A stretch of 64,000 nt of DNA. Source: Petrosia ficiformis (taxonomy: Eukaryota > Porifera > Demospongiae > Haplosclerida > Petrosiidae). A model generated the notes under the pieces. The model was not told where the DNA came from, did not search any database, and saw nothing but the letters and a program-made list of their open reading frames with translations. The position numbers were made by a program, and so were the translations under genes. Numbering within the stretch: the first letter of the stretch is position 1; each line of letters begins with the position of its first letter. Location: NCBI GenBank assembly GCA_947044365.1, contig OX345640.1, forward strand, positions 3,584,001-3,648,000. The letters run 5' to 3'. Positions 1 to 12,400 of this stretch are shown here, piece by piece.

Positions 1-1240
1 TAATACAGTGTATATAATACATGTATATTAGAGCTCATGATATGGTTTTGCAATACATGTATAATACAGTGTATATAATACATGTATATTAGAGCTCATG
101 ATATGGTTTTGCAATAAATGTATAATACAGTGTATATAATACATGTATATTAGAGCTCATGATATGGCTTTGCAATAAATGTATAATACAGTGTATATAA
201 TACATGTATATTAGAGCTCATGATATGGCTTTGCAATAAATGTATAATACAGTGTATATAATACATGTATATTAGAGCTCATGATATGGTTTTGCAATAC
301 ATGTATAATACAGTGTATATAAAACATGTATATTAGAGCTCATGATATGGTTTTGCAATAAATGTATAATACAGTGTATATAATACATGTATATTAGAGC
401 TCATGATATGGTTTTGCAATACATGTATAATACATGTATATTAGAGCTCATGATATGGCTTTGCAATAAATGTATAATACAGTGTATATAATACATGTAT
501 ATTTAGAGTACATGATATGGTTGTGCAATAATATTACATGTATGATATAATACATGTATATTAGAGCTCATGATATGGTTGTGCAATAATATTACATGTA
601 TAATATAATACATGAGCTCATGATATATATATATAATACATGTATATTAGAGCTCATAATAATTATGGTTTTGCAATAATATTACATGTATATATGATAT
701 AACGCTCATGGTGAAGTTTCATATCATAATATAGTTTTGCAATAATATTACATGTATAATATAATACATGCATGAGCTCATGATATGGTTTTGCAATAAT
801 ATTACATGTATAATATAATACATGAGCTCATGATATATATAATACATGTATATTAGAGCTCATAATATGGTTTTGCAATAATATTACATGTATAGTACAG
901 TGTATATGATATAACGCTCATGGTGAAGTTTCATATCATAATATAGTTTTGCAATAATATTACATGTATAATATAATACATGAGCTCATGATATATATAA
1001 TACATGTATATTAGAGCTCATAATATGGTTTTGCAATAATATTACATGTATAGTACAGTGTATATGATATAACGCTCATGGTGAAGTTTCATATCATAAT
1101 ATAGTTTTGCAATAATATTACATGTATAATATAATACATGAGCTCATGATATGGTTTTGCAATAATATTACATGTACAGTACAGTGTATATAGTATAATG
1201 CTCATGATGAAGTTTCACAATGATATTACAGTGTACATAC
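1..1240. repeat. 61-bp satellite array
   Basis: The unit, beginning TAATACAGTGTATATAATAC and containing TTAGAGCTCATGATATGG and TTTTGCAATA, repeats at 1, 62 and 123 with a 61-base period. The copies are nearly identical for the first 420 bases, then become mixed higher-order variants with inserted TATATA and TCATGGTGAAGTTTCATATC pieces. The array starts before the window. No gene in it. Confidence 0.95.
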
Positions 1241-1626
1241 ATGTATGTCTTATTGCAATGTATGCAGTACAAATTTATTTAAGAAAATAGTCGTGATTTA
1301 TTGAAATTAATTATTGATGTACCAATAATTTGATTGGTACATGTAATTGGCCATTGTTATTACATGTTGTATCAGTTATCTATGAATGCCTAAAATAGAC
1401 AACTATAAAAATATTATGAAGTACTATATAGCCATTCTCTCTTTCTGTATTAATGTTTAAAATATAGGTTTTAGTTATAGTTATAGTTGTACCATGGTGG
1501 ATTCAGGGGGAGTTCATTGAGTCTGTTCTGGCCATCTTGAATTGCCATTCCCGATAATTAATAATTGCATAGTATCTTCCACATGTAGCAGTAAATTGAT
1601 CTACTATACTTCAAGAAAAGTGAAAA

Positions 1627-1969
1627 AGATATATAGAGAAAAAAAGTATCCCTATGACTGCTTTGTGGTGTCCAGCATTCAGTAATCATGGCTGATTTTA
1701 TTATGCCTGAAACATAACAGCCTATTATAGTTTCTGTTTTGGTTATCTACTCTCCTTACCTTTTAAAGGACCTTGTAGAATTTTTGGAATATATTTCAGG
1801 TAGAATAGCTAGCTATTAGTTCCAGTATCTACGTAAGCTACAAGCAGCTTTCCTCTGTAGAGCTCGAGCGTGCATTCTATTACGCACTATGCCCATTAAT
1901 TAACTGAGCCTCCCCAGAATGATGTAACATCCTTAACTACATATACAACACATACTCACAAGTGACACA

Positions 1970-2005
<36 letters not shown>

Positions 2006-2050
2006 CATACATTGAACCCATAGGAAAACGAATGGTCCTATGGGCCATGT
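1627..2050 (+). mobile_element. MITE family A, copy 1
   Basis: Begins ATATAGAGAAAAAAAGTATCC and ends ACGAATGGTCCTATGGGCCA. It shares long stretches with the copies at 18410, 35723, 48665 and 49461: the CCTTGTAGAA motif, the CAGGTAGAATAGCTAGC motif, GAGCTCGAGCGTGC, and CCCATTAATTAACTGAGCC. A TA microsatellite sits near the 3' end. Confidence 0.8.
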
Positions 2051-2574
2051 AAAAAAATATATATATTAATGAATATTGGTAAGTGGTCGTGGTTAACCAA
2101 CTTCATCAAATGATAATTAAAGTTAATTGTGGTGAGCCCTGACTGAGTAAAACAAAATTACATCATATTTAATAATTGCACCATTACTATATGTAAATTA
2201 TAATAGCGTCAGCTACCTTATCACTCTTTCTACTATTCCTTTATTTGGTACTCAAAATACTGCACTTCTGATTTAGTAGGGCCTCTGTTATTATGTTGAT
2301 ATAAACATTGACCTTATGTTTCATGAGTTATATTTTAAATATTGCATAATCACGAATACCTAAATTGAAATGTTTAGTATATAATATCGCAAGTCCCATT
2401 TCAAGTATCCTGAAGCGTTATGTGTATATAACAAAGGGGAATGTCTCCAGTAATGTAACCTAATTGGGTTAAAAGCAGATATTGAAAATCAATGAAACAT
2501 AATTCTAAATATTACAAACTAGAAAATAACTAATGTAATGTAAGCATAACAGAATTATGTTTCTCCGCAATCTC

Positions 2575-3475
2575 TCTCACCTTTTTATTAAAAGGAAAAG
2601 CTGTGTACCTCACTTTTCGTTTCCTTTCTTAGTAAATGGGAAACTTATAGTACCTGTCTTAATTAAATTTCAATCAAGTTATAGATCAGTTTTACATGTA
2701 TGTAGTTAGTTCCACATGTTTTCCCCTAATAAAGGGAAACTCATATACATCATAAGATACATTACCTGTCTTTATTAAGTTTCAGTCAGATGATAGATCA
2801 GTTCTACGTGGGTAGAGCCTCACACTGTTAGTAAAGGGAAACACATGTATATATCATAAGATACATTACCTGTCTTTATTAAGTTTCAGTCAGATGATAG
2901 ATCAGTTCTATGTAGGTAGAGCTTCACACTGTTCATTTTCCTTAGTAAAGGGAAACACATGTATATCATAAGATACGTTACCTGTCTTTATTAAGTTTCA
3001 GTCAGATGATAGATCAGTTCTATGTAGGTAGAGCCTCACACTGTTCATTTTCCTTAGTAAAGGGAAACACATGCATATCATAAGATACATTATGTGTCTT
3101 TATTAAGTTTCAGTCAGATGATAGATCAGTTCTATGTAGGTAGAGCCTCACACTGTTCATTTTCCTTAGTAAAGGGAAACACATGTATATCATAAGATAC
3201 ATTACCTATCTTTATTAAGTTTCAGTCAGATGATAGATCAGTTCTGCGTAGGTAGAGCCTCACACTATTCATTTTCCTTAGTAAAGGGAAACACATGTAT
3301 ATCATAAGATACATTACCTGTCTTTATTAAGTTTCCGTCAGATGATAGATCAGTTCTACGTAGGTAGAGCCTCACACTGTTCATTTTCCTTAGTAAAGGG
3401 AAACACATGTATATCATAAGATACATTATGTGTCTTTATTAAGTTTCAGTCAGATGATACATGTAGATCGGGTCT
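2575..3475. repeat. 112-bp tandem array
   Basis: GTAAAGGGAAACACATG recurs at 2945, 3057, 3169, 3281 and 3393, an exact 112-base spacing, with diverged copies from about 2575. Each unit holds GTCTTTATTAAGTTTCAGTC and AGATGATAGATCAGTTCT. No open frame. Confidence 0.93.
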
Positions 3476-4828
3476 ACCACATCTCAATCTACTCAGATGT
3501 ATAACCTTTCCACTTTAAGTACACGAATCTCAGGATTTTAGTTGCGTAGAAGATCTTTTAAAAAAAAACCATAGATACCAAAATTATTCTTTGTTTATTA
3601 GTAGAAAGCAGCAAGATGAGTTTTTAAACATGCAGTAGTCTGTAGGCAACACTCACCTTCACTGACCTTTTTAGTTAATAATCATTTACCACATTCAGTC
3701 GTACGGCAAACTTTGTTTCTTTTATGGTTTGAAATTCCTATAGCAACAGGTTTACTAAATAATAATTATAGGTTTAATCAATTAAAGTATGTTCACTATG
3801 AGACTTAGAAACTCTAATTGACCAATCAGATTGCAGCATTTTAGACTAAACATATGATTAATATAAACTGAGTTATCACTATATACGTAGAAAGCTGCAT
3901 ACATATGTGTACAGTAAGGAAGTTAATTAACACACAGCTGGAGCAGAGGGTTATTATAATCAGGTTTTCTTCCCAAAATATCTGGACAACTAACAACATT
4001 GGGACTTCGATCAAGCTACCAACAGACGTGAAATTATACAAGGATCAAAAGCTTTTTCTAAAACCTTTCGGTTATAAAGTTATGACAATTTACAACTCAC
4101 AATTGCCATTTCACCACTTTCAGAAGACTTCTACATGTAGTAGCAAAATGAGTACATGGAAACAAAATACATCTTGTTTGAAGGCTATTGGTGTTGAATC
4201 ACAGCTTGACATCAAGTAAAATTGAAGTAGCTGGCACTAAGCTTTCTGCCATAACAATCACTAGCTCCTCCTGTTTCATTTCACACAAGAAGCCACAAAA
4301 GTTTTCTGCTTGATTTTAATTAATGCTGTGCTTCTTATACTAGGAATTATGTCCTCTTGGTAGGCAGGACTGGAGTGTAAGTTGTAATGTATATTATAAT
4401 CTCAGTATAATAATTATTATTCAGTCAAGCATTGTCTGTAGTTATTTTCTTGTCAATAATCGTTCTTGTTTCCCAATCACACTTATGGTGAGGATTCTGC
4501 ACTATGAGGGATTCATTGGGGGCGAAATTACATACTGGTACTTAATTATACATAACATACATAATAGGAAGGAAGTTAGTTTGCACACTTAATTATTGGG
4601 AAGATAATAAAAATTATAACAAATTAATGATGTCACCTATGATAACAAGAAGTTGTTTACATATAAATTTGTGCAAAAAAGAATTTTATTGGAAGTGATA
4701 ATACCACTAGTTCAGAAAACATACATAGTTTGTTCTCATACTTAACAAATTGTTGTTGGGAAGACAATAATTATAAGAAATTATACAGGAAGTTGCTTCC
4801 ACATGTGAACAAGAGGATTTTGATAATA
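3476..4828. other. No gene recognised
   Basis: AT-rich sequence with short open frames (the longest at 3905-4219) that resemble no family and have no splice context. It presumably belongs to a sideroflexin intron or to upstream intergenic DNA. The sideroflexin N-terminal exons (HPDT region, RMSGY region) were looked for here and not found. Confidence 0.5.
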
Positions 4829-5310
4829 CAGTGGAGCCTCTCTATTGCGGACAGCATTGGGACAAATATAAGTGTCCTGAATACAGGGGTGAATTTATAT
4901 TATAAAGCACAGTTTGGGACATTTGTAAGTGTCCTTAATACAGGGTGTCCTCATTTCAGGGTGTCCTCAATAGAGGGGTTTCACTGTGTATATAGTTTTA
5001 CATAATAGGAAGGAAGTTAGTTTGTTCTCATACTTAACAATTGTTATATAGAGGAAAGTTGATTAGGAGAAACCCTCCTAATGGTGTTATATTAGCATTG
5101 AAGTCCACAGCAAGTTGCTTCCACATGTGAACAAGAAGTAGTTTACATGACATACACAATAAGAAGGAACTTTTAGTTTGTGCACTTACCGGTATTATTA
5201 GGAAGACGATAATGATCAACAATTTAAAAAAACAGTTATGCTGTAAAGTTAGTTGCAACTTAATTGTGTATGTTTCTATTAACTTCCTATTCACTTCCTA
5301 TCATGTATAG
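4560..5310. repeat. Degenerate local duplications around the Tigger-like MITE
   Basis: TAGGAAGGAAGTTAGTTTG occurs at about 4565 and 5008, and TTGCTTCCACATGTGAACAA at about 4793 and 5113. So the sequence on both sides of the MITE comes from an old duplication of about 350-450 bases. Confidence 0.65.
4829..4986. mobile_element. Tigger/pogo-like MITE
   Basis: Left end CAGTGGAGCCTCTCTATTG, right end CAATAGAGGGGTTTCACTG, near-perfect inverted termini of about 25 bases next to TA. The CAGTG-CCTCT-TA-TGxGGACA terminus is the well-known form of Tigger/pogo-type Tc1-mariner elements. The 158-bp body has internal GTGTCCT repeats and no transposase. Confidence 0.75.
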
Positions 5311-5443
5311 TAAACCTTTCTATAATTACCTCATCTAATAATATAAACTTCCTTGTAACTTCTATGTACATGTATATTCGTGTGTCTATCTATCTATGTA
5401 TATCCATTAGGGCTGGGCGATAGTAGTGATAGTGTGACTATTG

Positions 5444-5513
5444 TTATCATCAGTGTCACTATCACATCAGTGTTACTATCACATCAGTGTTACTATCACA
5501 TCAGTGATAGATA
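5444..5513. repeat. 20-bp tandem repeat (ATCAGTGTTACTATCAC)
   Basis: Three to four copies of CATCAGTGTTACTATCACAT-type units. Confidence 0.8.
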
Positions 5514-6404
5514 GTGGACATGTGGTTACGAGCATGTGCATTTGACATTGTCGTACTTCATTAACCATGTGAAAAAACCTGCAAAGATGGGAAGGAATAT
5601 TTCCGATTCGATTGATCTTGACAAAGAGCTGCAAGTTTTTCTATTAGAAGTGATGTATGGGAGTACTTAGTTTCTCTGCCACGGGTGGAAAAAGCTCAGA
5701 ATCTGTATCCAAATTTTAGTTTCAATATCGTGAAAGTTCAAAATTTCATTATCGCCAGCTCTAATATCCATGTGTCTGTCTATCTATGTATTGATCTATT
5801 GTAACAGCCTGTCCTCCATTAGATTCTTGTTATTGATATACGTCTTTGATAGGTTGACTGGACCACTTTGACAAAGATATTTTTTCAGTTTAATAAATAA
5901 ACTGCTTATTTCTATCAAAATATTTTTGAAGATCTTTTGACAGAAACATTATTAATAACAAGATTTAAAATCTTCTTTATGATTTTATGTTGAGCAAAAT
6001 TCTGTCTATTGTTTCTAAAAATCTAATAACCACCTTTAAAGTACTATTGTAATATTTATTGTGCCTGTTTTTCAAAAGTATTGCTTTCTCTCTGATGTTC
6101 TGCAGACTAGCCGAAGCATAAATGTTTTCATGTCATTTTTAGGCTGAGGGCAGTTGAAGTGGCTGTTACAGCAAACATAATAAACTCCATTGTACCATTG
6201 CCTAAGTAAATGGCTAACTTGTTTTAATACTTGGTATATATAACAAATAAGACACCTGGGTATGAGGAAATAATGTACATAATAAGAAGGAAGTTAGTTT
6301 GGAAATGAAGTTAATATACATAAAGGAAGTGATCATAACATATAGAATAATGAGTTTATCTATCTATCTACGTATCTATCTATGTTTCTTTTTATCTGTC
6401 GCAG

Positions 6405-9400
6405 TGGCTGAATCAAAGTCATAATGCGTGTATTAACTATTGTAATAGGAATGCTACTAAAGTGAGTTTAATGATGTTATTGTAACATGATTGTAATATA
6501 TTTGAAGAGAGTATTGTTATTAATATTGATTATAATTATTTGTATTGTAGCCATAGCCCCAGTGTTCCCCACAGAAATTTATGGTAGATAGGTAATACTA
6601 GAGATGACCAATCAGTGTTACATTTTAATAAACCCAAAAATGGGGTTTAAACCCATATTATACAAAAATGAGGAGAGAAAGAAAGTACAAAAGGAATTTA
6701 TCAACATTCAACAACTGTTATGGTTTTAATTATTGTATAACAATTGTTAAAATTATACATGTAGTCATGTAGATTCACTGTCACTGGAAGTATCATTGTC
6801 TCTGCTGTCTGACTCTGCTTGAGTAGAGGATACTTGAATGCCACAGGATCTTTTAGATGTACTAGGTACTCTTTGAAATAGTCGCCTGTTACGAATTCTT
6901 GCCCATTTGTTAAGTACTGTTTTGAAATCAAAATTTTGGATATCAGGACCTTCGATACTGATAAACATCAAGGAGTTCAGTGTTTGATTGGTTAGCCGAG
7001 ATCTTAATTTATTTTTGATTCTTGCCATTGCACTAAACCCTTGCTCACAATCAGCTGAATGCATTGGTACTACCGATAAATGAGTGGCAATGTGGAAAAG
7101 GTTAGGGAACAAATCCTTACACTTGACAAGTGATGATAAAACAGCTTCAGCATTGTTGTACCTTAACAAATTATCATTAAAATCCTTCCATTCACTCACC
7201 AAGGCCTCTTTTTCTAACTTGTAGTGTTCAGCTAAGGTAGTAATCTCATTACGACCATAACCATACAATGCTGTACTTTCATCAATATTATCAGGATCAA
7301 ATATACACACATAGAAAATCAGGGCTATGATAGCCCTGATTTTCTATGTGTGTAATGATCTTGTATTCTTAAAACAATTTTGTAGTCAATTGTTTGTGTG
7401 TATTTTCCTTCCTGTCTTATAATTCCTTCCAGTTTAGTGTATATATAAATGTTCAGTCTTTCTAATAAAGGGCTTCCTCTTTCTCAACTTGAGTTATAAT
7501 AATGAATTGTTCTGGTATGATCATAAATGTACATTAATGATATCCAGGCATGAGAGAATTAGAAACAAAGGAAAACAAAGAAAGATATATTGAGGAAAAG
7601 ATTGCTTTGTGAGACTATGTATTAATCATTCCTGATGGCACTAGTGTTTCTACCTTTCTGTGTACTCGAAAACTGAGGCCTGAAGAAGTAACTCCAGTCT
7701 AAGTACACAGATCTTTGATGAAACCGAAGTACTCCTTCAAGGGTCTAAATTCTGACTTCTTCATGTCTGAAAGACTGAAACTCAACAACTTATACTTGCT
7801 GAAGATTCTTGCATTATATTTATACTGTTCCGCTGCAGTTATTAGTATTAATTGCAGTATTAAATTCTTCCTGAATCTTTGTACTGGTCTGTAGCTCGAG
7901 CATGTGTTATTTTACGTTCCATACCCATTAATTGACAGAGCCCTCGGAATAGTGCAACTTCCATAACTAAGTACATAACACATACTCGCATAGGTGACAT
8001 AAACGTAATTATATATTATATATTCAACCCAGAGGAAAGCAATCATAGGGATGGCCCTGTGAGCCATGAATTTGATTGGGGTTCAAACCCAGGACCTTCT
8101 GATATCTACTCAGGCAATCTTACCATCTGAGCCACCAGGCTCAGTTTTCCTTTGTTTCTAATCCTTTCGTACCTCCATATCTTAAATAACGCCTTATGCA
8201 ATCAACGTTGCGTCTAATGTATATTAATATTAACCCTAATGCTTCTCTTTTCTAAAACTGAAGGCTCTGCTGTAGATATCTCGGCCATCGTTCACTTTTT
8301 GTACTTCAAATTTGACTCCTTTTCCGACATAATTCTACTACTACTTCTAGCCACTTGCTTACAGGGACCCGAATGTTTTCAAGTGATTCATATGACTAAA
8401 TCAAGTGCAATGTTCTCCTTCTTTTGACAGCAACTGGGGTTTTCCAGCAAGCGAAATTTCTTAGCTGCCCACCAGATTGCGAGGGCAGAGTCACTGAAAC
8501 CCCAAATTGCGAGCTGCGCCCCTTCAAACCCCCATAAACGTGGGCACACCACCCTTTAAAATTGCCCCACAATCTATATTTAGGGCAAAAGACCATCAAC
8601 GTTTTTAGCCATTTTCTTGGGCTTATGATTGAAACCAATTATGAATATTTGGAGTGCTTTGTAACGCTAGGAACGCACTCCTAAATGTCACCGATATGTG
8701 ACATCAGCACTCTAAGGGTTAATATAATGATCATGTGACCTGATTTTGTTGCAATAATTTCTGACATGATATTTTCGAGCGTTAGCAAGCTTAACCTAAT
8801 GCATTTATCTGTAACACATACCGTATACTCTAATTTTCATTGACATATACGGTATACATTTTATGATAATAATTTATATTCTCTTTATTTTACGTATACC
8901 GTGTACTTTTTATAATTATTATCGATCATAATAAAAATACACCTGTAAAAAAACACGTGTGGATCTCAACAAAGGAATGGAAGAGATATGACATCGAGAA
9001 GGAGACCTACATCAAGACAACTTGAAGTATTATAATTATGCATACAGAGAGAGACAGCGCTCAGCATCTCAATTCTTTTTGGCTGCATTTGTTCGCGACT
9101 GAGTAGAAAACAACTGTATAGCATTTTATTGTGAAGACAACAGCGTAAGAGACTGCCAGTACACCTTATTGGACATGTGTCACTATGAAACCTTTAAAAT
9201 CTCAAAAATGCAACCTACTACCATCACCACATTATATAACTGCTCAGTGCTAATGCTCACTTTCAATGCACCTAGTTATGATATTGATTAGATCATGTGA
9301 TAAAATTTATTTTATGATATTCTCATAATTTATATTAATATGAGGTTTGGTATCACTGAAGAGCTATCTTCAATGCAAACTTTTGCTGGCTTTCTATACA

Positions 9401-12400
9401 AACTGGCGAAATGGTGAGCATTAAGGGGGCAGGCAGGGCTGCATTTATTGAGGGGCATTTGTCCCCTATTACTAAATTTTTGTTCCTCCCCCCCCTGCAA
9501 TATCAAACCTGCTGAGCAAATATTTTTTGTGGTGAAATATTCGTCTGAAAATGTACCAGAAGTGATCTCAGAGAGTGTAAAATTAAACGTTTCCTGGAGA
9601 AGCATGCCCCACACCCCATAGTTGCCCATGTGATTGCACACATAGATAGGGGGCTCCATCCCCCTTTATTTCAGCAAATACCTGTTTTGCCCCCCTTGGC
9701 AACGTTTCAGAATGTAGCCCTGTTAGGTATACCTTTTTCTCATTGATTATTCATTTATCAAGCAAAGAATATTGTAATAACTATTATAGATATTGAGAGT
9801 ACTTATTCACACCTATGACAACCAGGGGTATGAAAATAGTGAGCCGACTACCAGACATTTTGGCCTATTTTCAACACTCTTGTCTTGCAACCAGAAGTAT
9901 GAAATAGTGAGTCAACTGCCAGACATTTTTGCCTATTTTCAACACTCGTATCCTGCTCCCCATATTCTTTGTATATAGCTCGTTACAATTTACAAGACAT
10001 TCACAACAATATCCTACATTATTAGGTGCTTGTTTTCCTGATGACAACTCTGATCCAAGAGATTGGCGTACTTATTTACATCTATGACATTTTGGCTTAT
10101 TCTCGCCACTCTTGTTCTGCTCCCCATATACTTGGTATACAGTTCAGTTTCAATTTACTGGACATTCAATAGATTTAGTGTACAATATTCTACATGACTG
10201 CCTGATTCTACACTCCTGATGACAACTCTGTACTGGTAAAGTTCAGCATTCTTAATCCAAGAGAGATTGACGTATAAAAACTGATGCTCATTTAGTTTCG
10301 TCCCCAGCCACACCTAACTACATGAGAAGCGTCTGGTGACTTTCTAACAATTTCTTGGTTGTGCTGATTCAGCATTTCATGTGATTATTTAGCACAGCAC
10401 ACTTGATCATTCAAATTTGTATGTTGCCTCGGCCTTCTAATAGCAAAATATCAGAGACTGGTTGCTTGCCCATACTCGCTGCCTGTCACTGGGTATCAAA
10501 TAACAATGGTAGACTCAACATACAGTAGACTTTTTTTGTGAGTTGGTACACATTTTTCCTCCATACAAACCTTCCAAACATTCATCCTATGTCTTAGTAA
10601 TATACATCTGCTTTCATAGCTGAGCTTTGCGACATAATAAAGGATGATAGCCATCAGGACAAACAGCTTATTTTACATTTTCACACATGTCACACATCTA
10701 ATCATATGAATCTACCAGACTTGCTCCAGCTATGTTTGAGGTCATACTGCTGCAGTTAACAGAGCACCATGTTCGCAGTTGCATATTTATGGTCAGTGTG
10801 GATATACAGGCTTCACCTTTGCTTATGACTTACCATCAAATAAGCTGTCATGTGGAAAAGGGGATGGATGCTCCAACTCTTCTTTTTTTTTTATTTATGC
10901 ACTCCTGATCATAGTCTTACAGGTGAAGTACCACCTGTAGTGGACTTCTTCTCCCATTTCAATGTTGGTAGATGGAATATAATATTATATCAAACTTATT
11001 TGTAAATACCATAACTTTTGAACATGAACATTTTAGAAAACCTAAGTTATTTATTGTCTTATCCCCAAGTCTGGCAGTTCCTCAATTACATTGTTAAAGT
11101 TTCTATTCTAGTTCAGTTGGTAACAGACAGATTGGTGGACATTTATTGTTCTGATGACTTCTTTAACAATGACTTCGAAATCCTAGTCTATTGACTTATA
11201 TAAATAATGGATTGGATCATTTTCAACTTTTAGTGAATGAATAAAATAGCTCTTCACAATTTTGTTTCCATTGCGCTCCTACATATCCATTGAATCACTC
11301 ATCAAAGCCATGTCATTAGTGTATTCAAGGTCCTATAAAAACACTTCTCTCTCCTCGTCTACCTTGGACTCCCCACCAGCACACGTTCCTGACAGAACAA
11401 GACATTTTACCCAAAGCCTGGATGCAGTATCAAAGCCATACAAATCACTGCATCAAAGAAGAGATTAAACAAAGTTTAAGCAAGCACATCTCCCTGCCAT
11501 TCCATTATTAATGGGAAATACATTCGACGGTTTGCCATATGCATGCACTACACTTGATTCGTCCTGTCTGCAAGCCTCTTCTGGATCACTCTGTGGAGAG
11601 TATCCAGGGACACTAGAATTGTAATACTTCTGACGTTTTTGCAGTCATCATGAGCACCATTTTTATGTAATGGACTAGTGGACTGCACCTAATCCTCCAG
11701 CTACACTCTCTGAACGTCATATACTGATGGATACCTGAGTCAGCCATTGTACAACTGACACCTCTCTAAGCAACTCAGATGAGATGATGTCTTTGCTTGG
11801 GGCCTTACCATTCTTGTACTGATTTTGTAATAGCAGTCCAAATCTCATCTTCATTGGGTTCACAGGACAAGCTTTCATCACTAACTGCATGAAGCTTGTC
11901 AGCAACCTTCCTGGAATGAATCTTAAACTGCTGGTATTGCGCTCTAAGTGAGGTATTATATGGACTCTTCATCCATCTTATCCAAGCCTTCTGCTTCTTT
12001 TCTGAAAACTCACTCACTTTCTTTGTCACCCAATCCACATCTTCCTTCTCCAGCACTAGAAACTTAAAAGTGACAAAATATATGCAATAATTTATCATAG
12101 AAAGATGTCAAGTGACAATATACAAGCAAGTTTGTTTTACAACTCAAAAAATGGTGAGCATTTCCGTTTAGTAGATACCAATAACTGTCTCCTGACTCTA
12201 TTTTTCATATTTCATTGTATGACTGCCTCAAAGAACATCTTCTGTGCACCTCTGATGTCATCCTTGAACTCCATAACTGCTTGATGTTGTCAGACATATG
12301 ACACTTCAAACTCTCATGAAGCACTCTCGCAAAATGCTGCACGTGATGGTCTTCAACCATCTTCCTATCCATCTGGCATCTTAATTTTGAACAAGCCACT

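Noticed and set aside
1..1240. Regular direct repeats resembling a CRISPR array
   Set aside because: No separate spacers; the whole unit repeats, in a clearly eukaryotic setting.
3905..4219. 104-codon frame on the plus strand (and an antisense 66-codon frame)
   Set aside because: No recognisable motif, no splice partners, composition like the surroundings.
6100..6210. Possible exon reading LRAVEVAVTANIINSIVPLP before the sideroflexin exon
   Set aside because: Does not resemble any sideroflexin segment and lacks a consensus donor.
8239..8638. Short frames on both strands
   Set aside because: Inside the piggyBac-like non-coding element; no similarity to a transposase.
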